Assembly: GCF_040939125.1 (NCBI RefSeq)
Contig: NZ_CP162495.1
Span: forward strand, 992,001-1,056,000
Reading direction: 5' to 3'
Source: Clostridium sp. BJN0013
Lineage (GTDB): Bacteria > Bacillota > Clostridia > Clostridiales > Clostridiaceae
Length of the DNA stretch: 64,000 nucleotides
Positions within the stretch are counted from its first letter, which is position 1; each line of letters begins with the position of its first letter. The position numbers and the translations under genes were made by a program. Below the pieces are notes generated by a model, which searched no databases, was not told the DNA's origin, and worked only from the letters and a program-made list of their open reading frames with translations. Shown here in pieces: positions 52,437 through 61,738 of this stretch.

Positions 52437-53252
52437 ATGACTCAAAAAATTACAGGACATACAGAACTTATAGGATTAATTGCATATCCAATCAGGCATT
52501 CAAGTTCACCGGAGATGCATAATGAGGCATTTCAAAAATTAGGTTTGGATTATGCTTATCTTGCTTTTGAGGTTGGTAATGAGGACTTAGAAGACACTAT
52601 AAAGGGATTTAGAGCAATGAAAGTACGTGGTTCTAATGTATCAATGCCCAATAAAACTGTGGTGCACAAATATCTTGATAAGTTATCAGAGGCTGCAGAA
52701 CTTTGTGGAGCAGTTAATACAATTGTAAACGATAATAATGTGTTAACTGGACATATTACAGATGGAATTGGATATATGAAATCATTAGAAGATGCAGGAA
52801 TTGATGTAATAGGTAAGAAAATCACAGTTGCAGGAGCAGGTGGCGCAGCTACAGCAATTGAAATACAGGCTGCTTTGGACGGTGTGGCTGAAATATCAAT
52901 ATTCAATCGGAAAGATAAATTTTTCGAAAGAGGTAAAAAAACGATAAGGGATATTAATAAAAGAACTAAATGTAAAGCAACTTTATATGATTTAGAAGAT
53001 TTGGATAAATTAAAGGAAGAAATTGCAGATAGCTGTTTATTTGCAAATGCAACTGGAGTTGGAATGAAACCTTTAGAAGGACAAACATATATTCCTGATA
53101 CAAGCTTTTTTAGGCCTGATTTAATTGTAACAGATACAGTTTATGAACCAAGAGAAACAGAATTATTAAAAATGGCTAAAAAAGTTGGATGTAGAACTAT
53201 GAACGGTTTGGGTATGATGTTATTCCAGGGAGCTGCTGCTTTTAAATTATAG
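52437..53252 (+). CDS. aroE: Shikimate/quinate dehydrogenase, C-terminus cut by an amber codon
   Basis: Interconverts shikimate (or quinate) and its 3-dehydro form with NAD(P). 271 residues: substrate domain with SSSPEMHNEAF and VSMPNKTVVHKYLD (catalytic Lys), Rossmann loop GAGGAATAIEIQ. The frame ends FQGAAAFKL-TAG, but it stays open for 18 further codons (MGKDMPIEHMKKVLNIEY, to 53309), which match the normal C-terminal helix of the paralogue at 60829-61698 (FKLYTGLEMPVDEIK). A single change, probably TAT to TAG, removed the last helix. Activity may be reduced. The protein resembles the quinate/shikimate YdiB-like group by context only. Confidence 0.9.
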   Translation: MTQKITGHTELIGLIAYPIRHSSSPEMHNEAFQKLGLDYAYLAFEVGNEDLEDTIKGFRAMKVRGSNVSMPNKTVVHKYLDKLSEAAELCGAVNTIVNDNNVLTGHITDGIGYMKSLEDAGIDVIGKKITVAGAGGAATAIEIQAALDGVAEISIFNRKDKFFERGKKTIRDINKRTKCKATLYDLEDLDKLKEEIADSCLFANATGVGMKPLEGQTYIPDTSFFRPDLIVTDTVYEPRETELLKMAKKVGCRTMNGLGMMLFQGAAAFKL

Positions 53253-53443
53253 ATGGGAAAAGATATGCCTATTGAACACATGAAAAAGGTATTAAATATT
53301 GAATATTGAATACTAATTTTTAAAATATTTGTGAATAATTATTCGAAATATTTAATAATAAGCATGCAATATATATAGAAAAAATTTATATATATTGCAT
53401 TTATAATTGATTATATAAATATATTTACAATGGAGGAACAAAG

Positions 53444-55441
53444 ATGAAAAAATATAAACATATTTTTAACCCATTAAAAGTAAAAAATATGATATTAAAA
53501 AATAGAATAGTTATGCCACCTATGGGTACCAATTATGCAGGACAAAATGGAGAAATAAGAGAAGAACATGTTAAATATTATGAACAAAGGGCTAAAGGAG
53601 AAACAGGATTAATAATTGTAGAAAATGCTGCAGTAGATTTTCCATTAGGATCAAATGGAACAACACAGCTTAGAATAGATCATGACAGCTTTATACCTGC
53701 TTTATATAACCTAACTGAGAGATTACACAAATATGGTGCAAATGTGGCAATGCAGATTAATCACTCAGGAGCTTCAGCTGTACCAGATAGAATAGGCTGT
53801 CAGGCTGTATCTTCTTCAAATATTCCATCTAAAACTGGTGGTTCAATTCCAAGGACTTTAGAAAGAAAAGAAATATTAGATATAATTGAGAAGTATGCTA
53901 AAGCGGCAAAAAGAGTTCAGATAGCTGGTTTTGATGCAGTGGAAATACATGCAGGACATTCCTATTTAATCAGTCAATTTTTATCACCAATTTATAATAA
54001 ACGTAGGAATGAATTTGGTGGAAATATTGAAAACAGAGCTAGATTTGGGAGAATGATAATTGATAGTGTAAGAAGGGAAATAGGACCTATGTTCCCTATA
54101 ATACTAAGAGTTAGTGCAGATGAGCTTATACCAGGGGGCAATACATTACAAGATACACTGAGAATATTAGAATATTTGAATGATGAAGTCGATATTTTTG
54201 ATGTATCTGCAGCTTTAAATGATTCATTACAATATCAGATAGATAAGATGGCTCTTGAAGATGGATGGCGTTCATATATGTCTCAAGCGGTAAAGGAAAA
54301 GTTTAATAAGCCAACCATTACAACAGGAAATATAAGAACTCCAGGAGTGGCTGAGGAAATATTAGTTCAAGGTAAGGCTGATTTAATAGGAATGGGAAGA
54401 GGATTGATTGCTGAGTCTAAATGGGGATTGAAAGTTAAAAATGGAGAAGAAGATATGCTTAGAAAATGTATATCCTGTAATATTGGATGTGCAGGTCATA
54501 GAATAGGCTTAAACAGACCAATTAGATGTACAGTTAATCCTGATACTATATATGAAGATGAATATAAAAATAAAAGAGTAAAGAAGCAAACTAATGTAGT
54601 AGTTATCGGAGGAGGAACAAGTGGTCTTGAAGCTGCTTGTACAGCAGCAGAATTGGGATGTAATACTTTCCTATTTGAAAAAAAACCTTATTTGGGTGGA
54701 TTAGCAAAAGAGATTTCAAAATTTCCAGATAAATATAGAGTTTCTTATTTACCGGAGTATTTAATTAACAGAGCTGAGAAGTTAAACAATTTAACCATAT
54801 TTACTAATACTGAAGGTAATGTTAAATTAATAGATATTGTAAAACCAGGTATTATAGTAAATGCCACAGGTTCAAAACCTTTATTACCACCTATAAAAGG
54901 TCTATTAGATAATATTGATAAAGAAGGAGGAAAATTATATTCCATATTTGGATTATTGAACAGAATAGATCAATTTGAAAATATGAATCTTGATGGCAAA
55001 AAAATAGTAGTCATTGGTGGAGGAGCAGTAGGGTTAGATGTTGTGGAATTCTTCTCTGAAAGAAAAGCAAAGACTTCTATAGTTGAAATGTTACCTACAA
55101 TTGGAAAAGATTTAGATGTAATTACTAAGATTTCTGTAAAAGAAATAGTAAAAAAATATGATGTTAATGTAAATACAAATACAGCTCTTACAGAAGTGGC
55201 ATCGGATCATTTTAAAGTGAAAAAAGATGATAGGGAAATAGTTATGAATTTTGACTATGGTTTTGTGTGTCTTGGTATGAGAGCTGAAAATCAGGGATTA
55301 GAAGAATTAAAAGATTATTTTAAAGAAAAAAATGTAGAAATAGTTAATATAGGAGATAGTTTTAGGGCAAGAAAAATAATAGATGGAGTTAAAGAGGGAA
55401 GAGACATTATCCTTGCATTAGAAAAGATAAAAGCTATTTAA
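53444..55441 (+). CDS. Fe-S flavin enoate reductase (2,4-dienoyl-CoA reductase/BaiCD/FldZ family)
   Basis: A 665-residue three-part enzyme: an OYE-type FMN barrel (residues 1-335, VMPPMGTNYAGQNGE, EIHAGHSYLISQFLSP), a 4Fe-4S cluster with Cys342, Cys345, Cys349 and Cys362, and a C-terminal FAD/NAD(P) domain (GGGTSGLEAA near residue 390, GGGAVGLDVVEFF near 527). Such enzymes use NAD(P)H to reduce activated C=C bonds next to a carbonyl. Being downstream of aroD-aroE, a natural substrate is 3-dehydroshikimate or a product of it, a conjugated enone/enoate. That is inference. GGAGGAAC precedes the ATG. Confidence 0.92.
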   Translation: MKKYKHIFNPLKVKNMILKNRIVMPPMGTNYAGQNGEIREEHVKYYEQRAKGETGLIIVENAAVDFPLGSNGTTQLRIDHDSFIPALYNLTERLHKYGANVAMQINHSGASAVPDRIGCQAVSSSNIPSKTGGSIPRTLERKEILDIIEKYAKAAKRVQIAGFDAVEIHAGHSYLISQFLSPIYNKRRNEFGGNIENRARFGRMIIDSVRREIGPMFPIILRVSADELIPGGNTLQDTLRILEYLNDEVDIFDVSAALNDSLQYQIDKMALEDGWRSYMSQAVKEKFNKPTITTGNIRTPGVAEEILVQGKADLIGMGRGLIAESKWGLKVKNGEEDMLRKCISCNIGCAGHRIGLNRPIRCTVNPDTIYEDEYKNKRVKKQTNVVVIGGGTSGLEAACTAAELGCNTFLFEKKPYLGGLAKEISKFPDKYRVSYLPEYLINRAEKLNNLTIFTNTEGNVKLIDIVKPGIIVNATGSKPLLPPIKGLLDNIDKEGGKLYSIFGLLNRIDQFENMNLDGKKIVVIGGGAVGLDVVEFFSERKAKTSIVEMLPTIGKDLDVITKISVKEIVKKYDVNVNTNTALTEVASDHFKVKKDDREIVMNFDYGFVCLGMRAENQGLEELKDYFKEKNVEIVNIGDSFRARKIIDGVKEGRDIILALEKIKAI

Positions 55442-55449
55442 GTACATCT

Positions 55450-55521
55450 ATCAAATAATTTAGGAGTTCAAGTGGAGTTTGCTTTATGAGCATGTACCTC
55501 TTTTGTCTATCTGAATCTTAA
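55450..55521 (+). repeat. Dispersed repeat, partial copy I
   Basis: ATCAAATAATTTAGGAGTTCAAGTGG-type start, GGAGTTTGCTTTATGAGCAT and GTCTATCTGAATCTTA: only the terminal hairpin module. It begins 8 bp past the reductase stop codon. Confidence 0.75.
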
Positions 55522-55527
55522 AACTCT

Positions 55528-55557
55528 AACTCTAACTTAAAGTAAGGTTAGAGTTTT
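55528..55557 (+). terminator. Intrinsic terminator of the aroD-aroE-reductase operon
   Basis: CTCTAAC..., then GTTAGAG followed by TTTTTTG. Confidence 0.75.
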
Positions 55558-55648
55558 TTGTCGTTTTTAGAATATATTTTTCTACAGTAGAAAATAATAT
55601 TAAAATATTATATAAAGTTACTATGCAGGAAGGAGAATTTTATAATCT

Positions 55649-56882
55649 ATGAAAATTATAAGGAAAAATATTTTTATAAGAATTACATGTATGTTTATAA
55701 CTGTAATTTTTATGATATTTCAAGGAGTTAGAGTAGCAGGTGCTTCTGAAAGTGGGTGAGGCATCTTTAAAGGAAAAGATGAATATATTGAAAAGAAGTA
55801 AAAAAGCCCACAATAATAAAAAATATTCCATGGCAATAAAGGGATATGATCAAATCATATTGGATAAGTCTCTACCCGCTCATATTATAAATGAAGCAAG
55901 GGTATGCAAGTTATTAGCTGAACAAAAAGCACCTGTTTTGAAAAAATATTCATTTTCACCTGATTTTATAGAAGTATGTGAAAATGGGAAAAAATATTAC
56001 AGAGATAATAAATGCAGTTATTTTTTATATGAAGATTACAATACTTTTAAAAAATACTTTAATCTTCAGCAGGATTGGGTGTATGTTGAATCCGAACATT
56101 TTAAATTTGATCATAAAGGCATACCTATGGTAAAGTACAATGATAAATTTTACTATAATACAGTAACTGTCTGTCAATATGGTTTATGGCTATATGATAA
56201 ATATATTGACAATAAAGAAGATAAAAAGAAATTTTTAAGTATAGCAGACTTTTTAATAGACAATATGAAAGAAGATGGTTCTTTCAGGTACGAATTTAAA
56301 TACCATCACTATGAACTTTTAAATGTGGGATGGACTTCTAGTATGTCCCAAGGCCAGGCATTGAGTGTATTTGCCAGGGCTTATAATTTAACTAAAGATA
56401 TTAAATATTTAAATTCCGGAGACAAAGTTTTAAAATATTTGCTTACTCCTATTTCTAAAGGTGGAGTAATGGATAATTTAGGAACATTAGATGAAAGACT
56501 TAAAGATAAAATATTCTTTCAGCAGTATGTAAATTCAACTTCTACTTATACTTTAAATGGATTCATATTTACTTTAATTGGCTTATATGATTGGAGCAAT
56601 GTAAATTGTCCAGGGAATATATATTATAGCAATATAGCCAGAGAATACTGGAATAAAGGTTTAAATAGTTTAAAATTTATAATACCTTATTATGATATAG
56701 GGGAATTTACAGCTTATGATCTATATCATATTGTAAAAAAATCAAAACCCAGTAGTTCTGATTTTTATCATTCAGTGCATATAGAACAAATGAATGCACT
56801 TTATAATATTACGAAAGACAACTATTTTAAAAACATAAGAGATATGTGGATTTCTTATGTTTCAGAACCAAATGAGTCTTAG
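55649..56882 (+). pseudogene. Secreted D-glucuronyl C5-epimerase-like protein, frameshifted
   Basis: A signal peptide (MKIIRKNIFIRITCMFITVI, then FMIFQGVRVAGASESG) begins at ATG 55649 with AAGGAGAA upstream, and its frame stops at 55757. The rest (from about 55752) continues in the next frame as a 380-residue protein with the C5-epimerase C-terminal domain: VTVCQYGLWLYDKYIDN, GWTSSMSQGQALSVFARAY, TLNGFIFTLIGLYDW and a FYHSVHIEQMNALYN ending. One extra base in AGTGGGTGAG explains the break. Such proteins act on uronic acid polymers outside the cell. The stop codon is inside repeat copy J. Confidence 0.8.
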
Positions 56883-56960
56883 AGGAACTTATCAAGGGAC
56901 TTGAATGTGTTTATCTCCTACTTTGAGGAAGTCAGGGTATTATCAATAATATTTTTATCT
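56870..56960 (+). repeat. Dispersed repeat, degenerate copy J
   Basis: GAGTCTTAGAGGAACTTATC, then AAGGGACTTGAATGTGTTTA, CTTTGAGGAAGTCAGGGTAT and TATCAATAATATTT: the first and distal modules joined. Its CTTAG supplies the TAG of the preceding gene. Confidence 0.6.
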
Positions 56961-57101
56961 GCTGCAATTTTAACAAAAGTCAAATTTTTTTATATAAGGT
57001 ATTGTAAAATACAATATTTTAAATATAAAATTAATGTAGGTATTATCTTAACTAATAAAATATATAATACTTTAAATATAATTGTGGAAGAGAGGATTTA
57101 C

Positions 57102-57872
57102 ATGGTTGATAATTTTGAAATAAAAGGTGAACAAAATGGGAGTATAAGAGGAATTATAAATAGACCCAGTATATCAGGCAAAATTCCCTGCATAATTTTC
57201 TGTCATGGGTTTATGGGAAATAAATTGGGTCATAATTTTATGTTTGTAAAAATAGCCAGAACCTTGGAAAAACTTAATATAGCTTCTATTAGATTCGATT
57301 TTAGGGGAAGTGGAGAAAGTGATGGGGATTTCAAGGATATTACCATATCCTCAGAAGTAGAAGACTGTAAAAGAGTACTGCAGTTTGCTAATTCTCTTGA
57401 TTATATTGATAAAAATAATATAAATATTTTAGGATTTAGTATGGGTGCTGCAATTGCTGTAGTAATTGCTTCTAGTTATTCTAATATAATCAAAAATTCT
57501 ATACTTATGAGTGCCGGATTCAATATGTATGATATATTTATTTCTGAAGCTACAGGAGATAGACTATATGAATTCTTAGAAAAGGGATACATAAACTTTG
57601 AAAATAACATACTTAGTGAAAAAGCTATAGAAGATGCATTTAATTATAGGGTTTTCGATTATTTAAAAGATATGAAAGGAAATACACTTATAATTCATGG
57701 TACAGAAGATAAATCCGTATACCCTTTATATGCAAGAAAAATTCAGCAATTATTGGGGAGTAAAGCTAAATTAAAATTTATTAAGGGAGCAGATCACTGC
57801 TATTCTAGTCCGGAGTATTATGCGGAATTGGTTAAAGAAATAGTACTTTTTGTAAAAGAATATATAATCTAA
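57102..57872 (+). CDS. Alpha/beta hydrolase (esterase)
   Basis: A 256-residue cytoplasmic hydrolase of the cinnamoyl/feruloyl-esterase-like group. The triad is Ser113 (GFSMGAA), Asp203 (HGTEDKSV) and His232 (ADHCYSS); the oxyanion region is FCHGFMGNK. The frame is open for 67 codons further upstream, but that stretch has no good RBS and its first part is repeat J, so I chose ATG 57102 with AGAGAGG upstream. Feruloyl-type esterases release hydroxycinnamates from esters such as chlorogenate, which would also release quinate, an attractive link to the neighbouring genes. Confidence 0.87.
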   Translation: MVDNFEIKGEQNGSIRGIINRPSISGKIPCIIFCHGFMGNKLGHNFMFVKIARTLEKLNIASIRFDFRGSGESDGDFKDITISSEVEDCKRVLQFANSLDYIDKNNINILGFSMGAAIAVVIASSYSNIIKNSILMSAGFNMYDIFISEATGDRLYEFLEKGYINFENNILSEKAIEDAFNYRVFDYLKDMKGNTLIIHGTEDKSVYPLYARKIQQLLGSKAKLKFIKGADHCYSSPEYYAELVKEIVLFVKEYII

Positions 57873-57901
57873 AAAGTACAAAGGTTTAGTATTTAAGATA
57901 A

Positions 57902-57968
57902 AACCAATACACACTAAAAGCATCCATGAATATATCTGAAAGATTTTTAGTGTGATAAATATTGGTTA
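57902..57968. terminator. Long hairpin between convergent genes
   Basis: AACCAATA.CACACTAAAA pairs with TTTTAGTGTG...TATTGGTT around a 24-base loop; it can end transcription from both sides. Confidence 0.7.
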
Positions 57969-58002
57969 TTATTTTACGTTAACTTAAGTATGATAGAAAA
58001 AA

Positions 58003-59307
58003 TTAGTCAGGAATTATAATACGTTTAGGCTTTCCTATGATGAATATGTAAGATAATGCTCCTATAATGGCCATACAAGAAACAAAAACTAATGCGGATG
58101 AATAAGAACCAGTTCTGGAAATTAAATAACCAACTATAGCAGGAGATAAGGCTCCACCCATGTTAGCTATAAAGTTATAGGTACCACCGCATAAACCTAC
58201 CAGATCTTTAGGGGCTATTTCAGATAATAATGCCCAGGAAATAGCTGATGCCATGCCTTGTCCGAAAAATGATATGGACATGAATGTAATAACAACGCTA
58301 ACATCTGTGGCATAATTAGATACCATGATTACAGAAGATAATAGTAATCCCACAATAACGGGAAGTTTACGTGAAAGTCCCAGTCCCAATTCTTTTGATA
58401 TCATCCAGTCGGACCATTTACCGGCTACAAGAACTCCGGCAATTGCTGCAAGATAAGGCATAGCCCCATAGATTCCAGCTTTTAATATAGCCATATCTTT
58501 TTCGTTTACAAGATAAGAAGGAAACCAAGTCATAAAAAAGAATAGTATGGCGGTTATAGCAAAACCTCCTATGTACATTCCCCATAATTGACGGCTGGTG
58601 AATAAATACTTTAGTTCTTTTTTATTAATCTTCTTTTGTTCTGATACTGTATCAGAAAGGCCTCCACCTTCTTTGATAAGATCGAGTTCTTCTTTATTAA
58701 CGCCTTTTGAATGAGCTGGATCATTATAATGTGTAAACCAAATAAAAGCAAATAAAAGTCCGAGTACACCTGTAATAATGAATATGACTCTCCAGCTAAA
58801 AGTTACTAGAAGCCAGGTGAGAATAGGGGTACAAAGGGCAAGACCTACATATTCAGAAGCAGTATAAGCACCAATGGCTAAACCTCGTTCTTTAGAAGGA
58901 AACCATGTAGTTACAATACGACCATTTGCAGGAAAAGCTGGAGCTTCGAAAAATCCAAGTCCAAGTCGACAAAATATCATGCTAGTAAAATTAAAAGTAA
59001 AAGTCACAATTGCAGTGAAAGCAGACCATCCACAAAGGGCAATTCCATATACCAATCTAGGACCAAATCTGTCTAGAAACCATCCGCTGGGAATCTGCAT
59101 AACAGTATATGACCAGCTTAAAGCGGAAAATATAAGTCCCATTTTAGCTGGATCCAGCATGAACTCTTTTGATAAAAATGGAGCAGCTACTGAAAGATTA
59201 GCTCTATCTAAGTAATTTATAAAAGTTATGGAACACACTAAAAAAAGTATAAACCATCTTTTCCCGGTGGGTTTATTTTCCAAGTTATTTACAATATTTT
59301 TTCTCAT
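58003..59307 (-). CDS. MFS transporter, anion:cation symporter (ACS) family
   Basis: A 434-residue, 12-helix transporter. ITFINYLDRANLSVAAPFLS, the MFS motif GWFLDRFGPRLVYG between helices 2 and 3, and LGFFEAPAFPANGRIVTTWF are typical of the ACS group that takes up sugar acids and aromatic acids with protons. It lies 19 bp downstream of another MFS gene on the same strand. Next to two aroE-reductase sets, quinate or shikimate is a likely substrate, but sequence alone does not show it. Confidence 0.92.
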   Translation of the reverse strand: MRKNIVNNLENKPTGKRWFILFLVCSITFINYLDRANLSVAAPFLSKEFMLDPAKMGLIFSALSWSYTVMQIPSGWFLDRFGPRLVYGIALCGWSAFTAIVTFTFNFTSMIFCRLGLGFFEAPAFPANGRIVTTWFPSKERGLAIGAYTASEYVGLALCTPILTWLLVTFSWRVIFIITGVLGLLFAFIWFTHYNDPAHSKGVNKEELDLIKEGGGLSDTVSEQKKINKKELKYLFTSRQLWGMYIGGFAITAILFFFMTWFPSYLVNEKDMAILKAGIYGAMPYLAAIAGVLVAGKWSDWMISKELGLGLSRKLPVIVGLLLSSVIMVSNYATDVSVVITFMSISFFGQGMASAISWALLSEIAPKDLVGLCGGTYNFIANMGGALSPAIVGYLISRTGSYSSALVFVSCMAIIGALSYIFIIGKPKRIIIPD

Positions 59308-59326
59308 TAATTGTTTATATATAGTA

Positions 59327-60535
59327 TTATATTGCTTTTTTCATGGAGTGTTTATTCACATATAATGCAAGTAAAATACCGATAATTGTAATTGCTATAT
59401 TGAATAAAATTACATATTTAGGTCCATATACACCTCCGGCGTTTGTAATAGCTCCAGCGATATTTAAAATAACATAATTCGCTATACTGGATGAAATCAT
59501 AACAATAGATGTAATTTTACCTTTATTTGTTGGAAACATAGAATTTGCTGTGGATACAGCTAATTGAAGTACACCACCTGCTGCAGAGTATCCAAGTACA
59601 AAGCCCCCAATTAAACAGATGGCAGGTGTTTCTACAAAGTATAAAATTATAAGCATAATTGTAGCAATTGTAGGGTAAATGGCCAGAATTCTCACTGGTT
59701 TAATAAATTTTTTCACTAGAAATGCAGTTACTAATATAGCAGTCATGGTTCCCAGTGAATAAAATGACTGAATTTTACTGGGATCAATCATCCCATACAG
59801 CTTTCCTAACTCTTGATTACAATTCAACCATAATTGAAAGGTAGATGTAGATGTAAATCCTATACAGATTATTGCTATACTAACTGGTGTAAATTTCATT
59901 TTTCCTTTTACAGGTTTAATGCCATTTTCTTCTGAATCATTAGTACGATTCATAGGAGGGAATGGCATAAATGCAATCAAAATAGCATCTATAATGATAA
60001 AAAGAGCTACTACAAGGAAAATAGTCTTATAAGATAGTTGATTTACTGCAACAAAACCAATCATAAATGGAAGTACAAATTGTCCTATAGATATAGAGAA
60101 CTTTGTAAACATGTTAGCTACGTCTCCTGAATTTACAAATATCTCTAAACATGATGGAGTAACGCAGGTATCTAAGAAAGAGTTAGCAGCACCTCCAATT
60201 AGTGCAAAGGCATAAGCAACATATAGATTTGGCGAAAATACAATGCCTACAAAATAAGCAGCGTAACAAGCCATTCCAATTAATCCAGAAATTCTTCTAC
60301 CAAATCTATCGGAAATAGGTCCTGAAAAAGGAAGTGTAATTAAACGGCCTAAACCTAAAGCAGCAATAACAGCAAGAACTACACTTACATCAAAGGTACC
60401 ATCGGCCAATGTTTTTGCACCCCAGGTACCTGCAAAATTTTGTTTATATTGTCCAAGGATAGATACTCCAATACCATGTACAAAATAAGTAAAATATAAT
60501 GCCAGTGCGGTAGGATAGTATTTTTTGTTATTCAT
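59327..60535 (-). CDS. MFS transporter
   Basis: A 402-residue, 12-helix major facilitator protein (YFVHGIGVSILGQYKQNFAG, LGRLITLPFSGPISDRFGRR). It belongs to a different MFS branch from the next gene. AAAGGAG lies before the ATG. Repeat copy K separates it from the upstream aroE-like pseudogene, and could contain a transcription stop. A role in uptake of the same class of hydroxy-acids is inferred from the cluster. Confidence 0.9.
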   Translation of the reverse strand: MNNKKYYPTALALYFTYFVHGIGVSILGQYKQNFAGTWGAKTLADGTFDVSVVLAVIAALGLGRLITLPFSGPISDRFGRRISGLIGMACYAAYFVGIVFSPNLYVAYAFALIGGAANSFLDTCVTPSCLEIFVNSGDVANMFTKFSISIGQFVLPFMIGFVAVNQLSYKTIFLVVALFIIIDAILIAFMPFPPMNRTNDSEENGIKPVKGKMKFTPVSIAIICIGFTSTSTFQLWLNCNQELGKLYGMIDPSKIQSFYSLGTMTAILVTAFLVKKFIKPVRILAIYPTIATIMLIILYFVETPAICLIGGFVLGYSAAGGVLQLAVSTANSMFPTNKGKITSIVMISSSIANYVILNIAGAITNAGGVYGPKYVILFNIAITIIGILLALYVNKHSMKKAI

Positions 60536-60620
60536 TTTTTTCTCCTTTCATGATCTCTTTAAATTATAAGTTTATTTAATAATAGGGACGGATGTGAAAA
60601 TCCATCCCTTTATTGTTAAA

Positions 60621-60823
60621 GTATCAAGTTATTCTTAGGTTCAGGTGGAGTTTGCTATAGAGAAATGCTTGTCTCCACCTGAACCTTATTAACAGTATTC
60701 TTAGTGTCTTTAGCACTTAGAATACGTTATCCTTTAGGGGAAGAACTTATCCAGACGCGTAGCAGTGCTTATATCCCATTTTAAAGAAGATGGGAGTATT
60801 AGTTAATTCTAGCGTTCGGATAA
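60621..60823 (+). repeat. Dispersed multi-hairpin repeat, full-length copy K
   Basis: Reference copy. Modules in order: GTATCAAG; stem TTCAGGTGGAG/CTCCACCTGAA; stem GTATTCTTAGTG/CACTTAGAATAC; CGTTATCCTTTAGGGGAAG; then CTTATCC...GGATAA enclosing GCAGTGCTTA and CCCAT/ATGGG. It matches copy D (15635) over its whole length in reverse orientation. It ends 5 bp from the stop of the aroE pseudogene. Confidence 0.9.
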
Positions 60824-60828
60824 GGTTT

Positions 60829-61698
60829 TTATTTAAAATATAGTTCTTTAATTTCATCTACAGGCATTTCTAATCCAGTATATAATTTAAAAGCTTCTGC
60901 TCCCTGCCATAGAAGCATTCCTAAACCACCTATTATTTTGCAGCCAGCAGCTTCTGCATCTTTTAAGAGTTTTGTTTTTTTTGGATGATATATAGTGTCT
61001 GCTACGATTAGATCTTTTCTAAAAATACTTGTATCTTTTATATTACTTTTATCCTCATTAGGGTGCATTCCAACAAGTGTTGCATTTATTAAAATATCAC
61101 TTGATGCAACTTCTTCATTAAGTTAATCTATATCATTTAAATCATATAGATTAACAATGCAGTCAGGAACTTCTTTTTTTATAGTTTCAACATTTTTTTT
61201 GGCTCTTTCATAAAAATTATCTTTTATGTTGAAAATAGAGATTTCTCTGCTGTCGTCTAAAGCACACCGTACCTGAATAGCTGTGGCAGCACCTCCAGAA
61301 CCCATAATAGTTATTTTCTTACCTTTTACTTCTACACCTTCTTCTTTTAAGCTGCGTACAAATCCAACTCCATCAGTGATATGACCTGTTAGTTTTCCAT
61401 TGTCATTAACTATGGTGTTAACTGCTCCAATAATACGTGCAGCAGGGGATAACTCGTCCATGTATTTAACCACTTCACTTTTACATGGCATGGTTACATT
61501 TAAACCTCTCATTTTAAAAGTTTTTATGGTTGCAATAGCGTCAGGTGCTTTTTCAAGTGCAATTTGAAAAGCTAAATATACATAATCTAAATTTAATTTT
61601 TCAAAACCATAATTATACATAACCGGTGATTTAGAATGATCTACCGGATCACCTATTAAGCCTAATAAACCTGTTTTTCCTGAAATGTCATTTTTCAT
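60829..61698 (-). pseudogene. aroE: Second shikimate/quinate dehydrogenase, nonsense mutated
   Basis: Encodes a complete AroE if one codon is read through: SKSPVMYNYGFEKL, NVTMPCKSEVVKYMDE with the catalytic Lys, GSGGAATAIQVR, then, after an in-frame TAA at about 61123-61125, LNEEVASSDILINATLVGMH and GGLGMLLWQGAEAFKLYTGL. The TAA stands where the paralogue at 52437 has Lys in LDKLKEE, so AAA to TAA is the simplest history. The frame is open on both sides, so inactivation seems recent. RBS GGAGG precedes the ATG at 61698. Confidence 0.88.
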
Positions 61699-61738
61699 GT
61701 CATAACCTCCTAAATTTGATTTTATCTAATAGGGTACT

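Noticed and set aside
53250-53309. Pyrrolysine or other programmed read-through of the aroE TAG
   Set aside because: The paralogue has an ordinary Tyr at the corresponding place and no read-through element is visible, so a nonsense mutation is simpler.
56901-57101. N-terminal 67-residue extension of the alpha/beta hydrolase
   Set aside because: The frame is open but its first part is the dispersed repeat and there is no RBS, while ATG 57102 has AGAGAGG and fits the family N-terminus.
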